DNA of 64,000 bases, taken from the NCBI GenBank assembly GCA_964367685.1, contig CAYIYM010000009.1, positions 4,139 through 68,138 of the forward strand, read 5' to 3'. Each line of letters begins with the position of its first letter. Position 1 is the first letter of the stretch. Positions 59,537 through 64,000 of the stretch are shown piece by piece. The notes under the pieces were generated by a model. The model saw only the letters and a program-made list of their open reading frames with translations. It was not told where the DNA came from and did no database searches. A program made the position numbers and the translations under genes. The DNA is from CAUPWF01 sp964367685. GTDB lineage: Bacteria > Bacillota > Clostridia > Lachnospirales > Lachnospiraceae.

Positions 59537-60001
59537 ATGAATAAGTACGAGGATTTTAAACGTGTTATTCAGAAAGCAGGACACATAGTTGTATTTACAG
59601 AATTCAGAAACGGTATTACAGACGATTGGATTACAAAAACGGAACAACGATTGAAAATCACACTTCCAGATTCTTATAAATGGTGGCTTAAGAATTATGG
59701 AGATGGTGAAATTCATGGAGATGTAATCTTTAGTGTGTATGGGCATTATTTTGATATGCTGTTGAAGCGAGATCTTGTTTATATGCATGAAATCAACTTG
59801 AAGCATGCATATTATCCAAGTAATTTCATGATTATTTGTGAAACTGGAAAGGAAGTATTTGGTTTCGATGTTAGTGAACTCGATCATAACAACGAGTATC
59901 CTGTATATGAAGTGAACAAAAGAGAATTATATGCAGATAATTTCTTGGAGTTTTTAAAAAAGCGTATTAATGTAAAAAATCGAAGCGTAGCACTTAATTA
60001 A
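59537..60001 (+). CDS. SMI1/KNR4 (SUKH) family protein
   Basis: A 154-aa protein. I chose ATG 59537 because GAGGTG ends 6 bases upstream; ATGs at 59501 and 59531 are also in frame. 'WITKTEQRLKITLPDSYKWWLKNYGDGEIHGDVIFSVYG' is the SUKH core (E..L...LP..Y..fL...G) used by immunity proteins against contact-dependent and polymorphic toxins, many of them nucleases. No toxin with a delivery domain adjoins it; the only neighbour of nuclease type is the lipoprotein upstream. Function as an orphan immunity or housekeeping SUKH protein is open. Confidence 0.82.
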   Translation: MNKYEDFKRVIQKAGHIVVFTEFRNGITDDWITKTEQRLKITLPDSYKWWLKNYGDGEIHGDVIFSVYGHYFDMLLKRDLVYMHEINLKHAYYPSNFMIICETGKEVFGFDVSELDHNNEYPVYEVNKRELYADNFLEFLKKRINVKNRSVALN

Positions 60002-60010
60002 ATGCAAGAG

Positions 60011-60053
60011 GAAGTATAGGAAATAAATGACGATTCCCTATACTTTCTTTTTT
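60011..60053 (+). terminator. Terminator after the SUKH gene
   Basis: GAAGTATAGG (60011-60020) pairs with CCTATACTTT (60037-60046) with a terminal wobble, followed by CTTTTTT. Confidence 0.8.
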
Positions 60054-60191
60054 GCTGTAAGGAAGCTACATTTGATATTAGCAAGAGAAATTGCATTTGG
60101 TATAAGGGGAACTGCAGTTGATATAATTAAGTAGTGTAATAGAATAAAGGGTGTTATAATAGGAATATTAGAAATGAGAGAGGTTAATACA

Positions 60192-60965
60192 ATGAAAGAA
60201 CAAAATATATACGATGATGTAACGTTTTTTGATGGGTACTTTCATTTAAGAAAAGAATGCAATAATTATAATGATTTACTTGAGCAGCCAGCAGTATCTA
60301 AAATGTTACCAGATGTGTCGGGAAAGGTAGTATTGGATTTAGGATGTGGTTATGGCGGGAACTGCATTGATTTCATAAATAGAGGCGCGTCCAAAGTAGT
60401 GGGTGTTGATTTGTCTAGTAAGATGCTAGATATTGCACAGAAGGAAGCAAGTCATCCGCAAATTGAATATAGAAATATGAATATGTCTGAATTGAATAAA
60501 ATGAATGAGAACAACGAGAAGTATGACTTGGTATATAGTTCGCTGGCATTTCATTATGTGGATAGATTTGATATTTTGATTGAGCAAATTTATCAGTTAT
60601 TAAATGAAGAAGGAGTCTTGTTGTTTTCTCAAGAACATCCCTTAACGACAGCAACAATTATAGATGAAATGGCTCGCTTTAATATAGGAGGAAGTGGAAA
60701 GGAAGAGTCCTATACTTTTTCCAATTATAATCAGCCAGGAATGAGAGAAATAGAATGGTTTACGAAGAAATTGACAAAATATCATCGTCCAATGGGAGAA
60801 TTAATAACAACTGTTGCAAAAACAGGATTTGTAATACAAGAATTATGCGAACCAGAGCCAAATTCAAAGGCAATTGAATTGTTGCCTGGAATAGAAAGAG
60901 AATTTATTAAACCGAGTTTTATGATTATGAAAGCAATCAAAGCAAATAAGTCTAATGATATGTAA
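60192..60965 (+). CDS. Class I SAM-dependent methyltransferase
   Basis: A 257-aa enzyme; ATG 60192 follows GAGAGG by 9 bases (an ATG 18 bases earlier overlaps the site). 'GKVVLDLGCGYGGNCIDF' is motif I, 'VVGVDLSSKMLDIAQ' motif II, and 'YDLVYSSLAFHYV' motif IV, typical of the Methyltransf_11/25 fold. The long C-terminal part ('REIEWFTKKLTKYHRPMGELITTVAKTGFVI') is seen in small-molecule methyltransferases. It is 30 bases upstream of the selenouridine synthase gene and may share its transcript. Substrate unknown. Confidence 0.85.
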   Translation: MKEQNIYDDVTFFDGYFHLRKECNNYNDLLEQPAVSKMLPDVSGKVVLDLGCGYGGNCIDFINRGASKVVGVDLSSKMLDIAQKEASHPQIEYRNMNMSELNKMNENNEKYDLVYSSLAFHYVDRFDILIEQIYQLLNEEGVLLFSQEHPLTTATIIDEMARFNIGGSGKEESYTFSNYNQPGMREIEWFTKKLTKYHRPMGELITTVAKTGFVIQELCEPEPNSKAIELLPGIEREFIKPSFMIMKAIKANKSNDM

Positions 60966-60995
60966 GAATACAATGTTTAAGTAGGAGAATAAGTA

Positions 60996-62102
60996 GTGAA
61001 TAATATGTTATATAATAATTTTAAGGAAGTAGTTTTGAATGAAATACCACTATTGGATGTACGTGCACCGATTGAACATGTAAAAGGGGCATTTGTGAAT
61101 AGCGTCAACATGCCAATCCTTACGGATGAAGAGCGGCATGCGATAGGTGTGAAGTATAAAGAAGAAGGAAATGATAAGGCCACAGAGCTTGGGATGCAAT
61201 TGGTAAGCGGGGCGGTGAAAGAAGAAAGAATCGATTTGTGGAAACGATTTATAAATGAGAATCCGGAAGCAATTCTATATTGTTTTCGCGGGGGATCTAG
61301 ATCACGTATCGCGCAGGAATGGTTGAATGAAGAATTGGGTAGAGTTATTCCGAGATTTGAAGGTGGATATAAAGCCTTCCGCAATTATTTGATACAAGCG
61401 TTGGAACCACAGAACATAAAAATGAATCCTATTATTCTTGGTGGATATACTGGAGCGGGCAAGACAATCTTGTTGAAAAAATTGGAAAATATTATCGATT
61501 TAGAAGGATTAGCCAATCATAGAGGATCAGCATTTGGTCGACACGCTACTCCTTTGCCAACACAGATTAATTTTGAAAATAATTTAGCTTATGCCATGAT
61601 TCAGCAGCAAGAAAAAGGGTTTGCGAATATTGTATTTGAAGACGAAGGACGCCATGTGGGACCAAGTTATTTACCAATTCCGTTTTATGAATATACACAA
61701 ACAGGAAAATTGGTTATTTTAGAAGCATCCTTAGAAGATAGAGTGGAAAATACATTGGTGGAATATATAACAGAAGCACAGAGCGAACATATAGCATTCG
61801 CGGGGAACGAAGAATTAGGCATGGAAAGTTGGTATGAATATATTAGCTCAAGTGTTAAGAGACTAAAAAGATCCTTGGGAGAAGTAAGGATGAAAGAGTT
61901 GCTTGGAATGGTGGATGTTGCATATGCAGAGCAAAAAGCTACTGGAAATATTGAAAAGCATAAAATCTGGATTGAGCATTTTCTGAGGGATTACTATGAT
62001 CCGATGTATCGTTATCAAATCGAGACAAATACCAAAGAAATTATTTTTAGAGGGACTGAAAAGGAAGTTTTAGATTTTCTAAACGAAACGAATAGGAAAT
62101 AG
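60996..62102 (+). CDS. mnmH: tRNA 2-selenouridine synthase
   Basis: A 368-aa enzyme starting at GTG 60996 behind AGGAG. The rhodanese domain (~1-135) has the active-site loop 'CFRGGSRSRI', and the C-terminal domain has the P-loop 'GGYTGAGKTILLKKL' and 'FEDEGRHVGPSYLP'. MnmH/SelU exchanges sulfur for selenium at the wobble 2-thiouridine of tRNAs, using selenophosphate, via a geranylated intermediate. Its presence implies selenophosphate synthase (SelD) elsewhere in the genome. Length matches the family. Confidence 0.92.
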   Translation: MNNMLYNNFKEVVLNEIPLLDVRAPIEHVKGAFVNSVNMPILTDEERHAIGVKYKEEGNDKATELGMQLVSGAVKEERIDLWKRFINENPEAILYCFRGGSRSRIAQEWLNEELGRVIPRFEGGYKAFRNYLIQALEPQNIKMNPIILGGYTGAGKTILLKKLENIIDLEGLANHRGSAFGRHATPLPTQINFENNLAYAMIQQQEKGFANIVFEDEGRHVGPSYLPIPFYEYTQTGKLVILEASLEDRVENTLVEYITEAQSEHIAFAGNEELGMESWYEYISSSVKRLKRSLGEVRMKELLGMVDVAYAEQKATGNIEKHKIWIEHFLRDYYDPMYRYQIETNTKEIIFRGTEKEVLDFLNETNRK

Positions 62103-62226
62103 AATATTATAATGGCTGTATATATAAGATTCTTATGTTGATAGAAGAATATATATATGCTAGTATGTATATAATTAAGTAGAAACAGTAACTGAATAAT
62201 GAAGAATCGAAAGAGGTGGAGTAACT

Positions 62227-62385
62227 ATGGTGATAGGTAATGTGTGTATAGGTGGATGTACATATGATTTGATGGCAGCAGCAGCACTCTTGATTTCGAT
62301 CGGAGTACATGTTGCCGTTCGTATGGCTCATAAGCGTAAAATGAGAGAATTGAAGGATAAGTATTATGGAAGAGTATTGCAATAG
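62227..62385 (+). CDS. Small single-helix membrane peptide (52 aa)
   Basis: ATG 62227 follows GAGGTGGAG by 6 bases. The peptide starts 'MVIGNVCIGGCTYDLMAA', continues with a hydrophobic helix (~15-32) and ends in a basic tail ('VRMAHKRKMRELKDKYYG'). A strong terminator starts at its stop codon. The good ribosome site, sharply positioned terminator and sensible topology support a real small gene; the family is not recognised. Confidence 0.6.
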   Translation: MVIGNVCIGGCTYDLMAAAALLISIGVHVAVRMAHKRKMRELKDKYYGRVLQ

Positions 62386-62413
62386 ATGAGAAATCATCTA
62401 TTGCAATTTTTTT
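62376..62413 (+). terminator. Strong terminator with GAAA loop
   Basis: ATTGCAATAGATGA (62376-62389), GAAA, TCATCTATTGCAAT (62394-62407), then TTTTTTT. The stem includes the last codons of the 52-aa gene; the 62425 minus-strand gene ends just beyond it. Confidence 0.93.
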
Positions 62414-62424
62414 AGATTCTAAAT

Positions 62425-63627
62425 TTATCGAATTAACCATTTTCCATCTGTAAAATCAGGGATTGATACCGGACTTCCACCTTTTTGAATTGATTCTTCT
62501 GATAGACAAGAAATAACCATCCAGGCAGCAGCATCGTAAACATCGATTGGCATTTCTGCTTCTTCACGAATTGCTTTAAAAAATTCGTTGAATAAATAGA
62601 AATCCATTCCGCCATGTCCAGCCTCTTTTTCCTCTTCTGTCAAGTTTTTCCAATAATCTGTTAAGTATTTGTCTTCATAACGAACCGCATTATTAATTGC
62701 CTTTTTGTAATATTCTATGGTTTCAAAGTTTTCCTCATCTCCATCTAAAAACACAGAATTTGTGTTTTCCTCATACATACCAATTGTGCCACGAACTGTA
62801 AATTCACGACTGTAAGAGCGTGGTAGCGTAGTATCAAGTTTCAATGAAATTGTTTGACCATTAGCGCAAGTGATGATGGTATTTACGATATCTCCTTGTC
62901 TAAATTCAGTGGTAAATAAATCTGGATTTGTGATTTTCTCCTTGTTTGTATTAATGTAATGCTTTAAACCGGCAGACTTTGAGGCAACAGATACTAGAGA
63001 AACCATTCTGTTTCCTCGATTGATATCTAAGAGTTTAGCGATTGGTCCTAATTCATGAGTAGGATAATTCTCACAATTTCTTGAAATATAATTTCTGAGA
63101 CGATAATGCCTCTTTTCTTTTCCGTAAGTGATTTCTTCTCTTAGATCGTGAGCATAAGAACCGTGGCAATGAACAATTTCACCGAAGATACCATCTCGTG
63201 CCATAGCAGTTACCATTTCTTCTGTTTTGTTGTAGCAACAATTTTCAAGAAGCATAATTGGTGTTTTCGTTTCTTCATATGTACGAACTAAGTCCCAGCA
63301 TTCGCTTACGGAATAAGCACCGCCCACCTCTAAACCAACAATTTTATGGGCCTTCATTGAAGCAATTGCAATTTGGATATGTGTTTCCCAACTTGTGAAG
63401 ATCATTACAGCATCTAGTTCAGGCATTTTTAGAATTTCATTAAAATCATTTGTGCAAAATGGTCTTTTTCCACCAGCATTTTCTACAAAAGAAACAGCTT
63501 CTTCCATGAAGTCATCATACTCGTCGCATAGACCAACTACAGTTAAATTAGGAAGTTTTAAAAGCGTTTTTAGGTTACCCTTCCCACGGCCACCAAGTCC
63601 TATAATTGCAATATTAATATTTTTCAT
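62425..63627 (-). CDS. Gfo/Idh/MocA family oxidoreductase
   Basis: A 400-aa enzyme. 'NINIAIIGLGGRGKGNLKTLL' is the Rossmann dinucleotide-binding turn and 'DAVMIFTSWETHIQIAIASMKAHKIVGLEVGG' covers the family's second motif, where the usual EKP is 'EVGG'. 'TYGKEKRHYRLRNYISRNCENYPTHELGPIAKLL' contains the conserved THELGP block of glycosidase-like GH109/oxidoreductase relatives. With its divergent AraC-type neighbour at 63793 it repeats the arrangement at 10764/11963. Likely acts on a sugar or N-acetylhexosamine derivative. GGAGATT stands before the ATG. Confidence 0.85.
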   Translation of the reverse strand: MKNINIAIIGLGGRGKGNLKTLLKLPNLTVVGLCDEYDDFMEEAVSFVENAGGKRPFCTNDFNEILKMPELDAVMIFTSWETHIQIAIASMKAHKIVGLEVGGAYSVSECWDLVRTYEETKTPIMLLENCCYNKTEEMVTAMARDGIFGEIVHCHGSYAHDLREEITYGKEKRHYRLRNYISRNCENYPTHELGPIAKLLDINRGNRMVSLVSVASKSAGLKHYINTNKEKITNPDLFTTEFRQGDIVNTIITCANGQTISLKLDTTLPRSYSREFTVRGTIGMYEENTNSVFLDGDEENFETIEYYKKAINNAVRYEDKYLTDYWKNLTEEEKEAGHGGMDFYLFNEFFKAIREEAEMPIDVYDAAAWMVISCLSEESIQKGGSPVSIPDFTDGKWLIR

Positions 63628-63739
63628 TTAAATCTCCTATTCGTTTGAATCTTTCTTTTTGGTATCTATAAAATACCATAGAGATTGGGATAGGTAAATG
63701 TGGAAACTTATATGAAAACTGTGTTTTTTTGTTTGAATA

Positions 63740-63767
63740 TTGACAAATAAAAAGTATATGCTAATAT
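63740..63767 (+). promoter_or_regulatory. Promoter of the partial AraC-type gene
   Basis: TTGACA (63740-63745), 16-bp spacer, TAATAT (63762-63767), 25 bp before the start. Confidence 0.65.
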
Positions 63768-63792
63768 TTAAGGAGAATATAAGAGGTAGAAT

Positions 63793-64000
63793 ATGGAAAA
63801 AATTGTTTCTAAATCAAAGGTGTATATGCATTTCACGAAAGAATCAACAAGGGAATTTTATATACAAGAGCTAGGGTATGAAGATTTTCATCATACGGAA
63901 CCATTGAAAGTAACAAGAATACAAAGTTTTTATACGATGCATTTGGTGCTTGACGGAAGTGGTTTATTATTTCTTGATGGAAAAAAATATCATGTAAAAA
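63793..64000 (+). CDS. Cupin-type N-terminus of a probable AraC family regulator (3' end outside window)
   Basis: Only the first 69 residues are in the window: 'YIQELGYEDFHHTEPLKVTRIQSFYTMHLVLDGSGLLFLDGKKYHV' is the sugar-sensing cupin strand pattern of AraC-type regulators. AGAGGTAG precedes the ATG. Divergence from the oxidoreductase gene suggests local control of it. The helix-turn-helix is not visible, so the assignment rests on the N-terminal domain and context. Confidence 0.65.
   Translation, partial: MEKIVSKSKVYMHFTKESTREFYIQELGYEDFHHTEPLKVTRIQSFYTMHLVLDGSGLLFLDGKKYHVK

Noticed and set aside
1..64000. Mobile element or prophage
   Set aside because: No transposase, integrase, terminal inverted repeats or phage structural genes were seen, and base composition looks even across the window.

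Overview
The window is AT-rich, densely coded DNA from a low-GC Gram-positive anaerobe, most likely a Clostridia member (Lachnospiraceae-like). This is inferred from AGGAGG-type ribosome binding sites, oxygen-sensitive glycyl radical enzymes, an RsgI-type secreted protein, Gram-positive type Pel genes, absence of outer-membrane proteins, and strong SigA-type promoters. I see no rRNA, tRNA, CRISPR, insertion sequence or phage gene.

Layout. 1-3.1 kb: 3' part of a large repeat-built surface protein (MBG-like domains) ending in a three-helix membrane anchor. 3.2-8.7 kb: pyruvyl transferase, glycosyltransferase and diguanylate cyclase, then a convergent polysaccharide flippase. 8.8-10.7 kb: TetR-MarR-TauE/SafE operon under a perfect palindrome. 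10.7-17.9 kb: AraC regulator divergent from an oxidoreductase / ABC sugar importer / Cys-type sulfatase operon, which looks like use of a sulfated sugar. 18-21.4 kb: a 170-aa protein that is a stand-alone version of the surface-protein anchor, a GntR(YtrA)-ABC operon and a DUF805 protein. 21.5-25.5 kb: D-serine dehydratase and AIM24 protein (minus), uridine phosphorylase and DeoC (plus).

25.5-31.2 kb and 48.2-53.1 kb hold two paralogous cassettes: LuxR-type sensor-regulator, glycyl radical activating enzyme, glycyl radical enzyme (GRE). Each has an 18-bp palindrome of the same design (ATRGGGAATGTTCCCYAT) between the regulator and the activase. The first cassette ends in a TauE/SafE exporter, which suggests, but does not prove, a sulfonate C-S lyase. 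The second lies next to an allantoinase / NCS1 permease operon on the opposite strand.

31.3-46.5 kb is a c-di-GMP/exopolysaccharide region: an EAL phosphodiesterase, a glycosyltransferase, then a tightly overlapping Pel-like operon (DUF2304 protein, PelD-like c-di-GMP receptor fused to a degenerate SDR domain, PelE-like, GT-C-like membrane protein, DPM1-like GT2, a membrane-anchored PelA/DUF2194-like candidate, PelF, PelG, another GT2, nitroreductase). Together with the diguanylate cyclase at 5.5 kb it suggests a c-di-GMP-gated Pel-type exopolysaccharide, with a lipid-linked sugar branch not present in classical Pel operons.

46.5-64 kb: HAD phosphatase, YbaK deacylase, the second GRE cassette, allantoin genes, a secreted RsgI-like/PepSY protein with a long Asp-rich tail, a nuclease lipoprotein, a SUKH immunity-type protein, a methyltransferase, tRNA 2-selenouridine synthase, a 52-aa membrane peptide, and an oxidoreductase divergent from a partial AraC-type gene.

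Family assignments were made by reading motifs; no search was run. Gene boundaries are well supported by ribosome binding sites and terminators; substrates of the GREs, exporters and glycosyltransferases are not determined.
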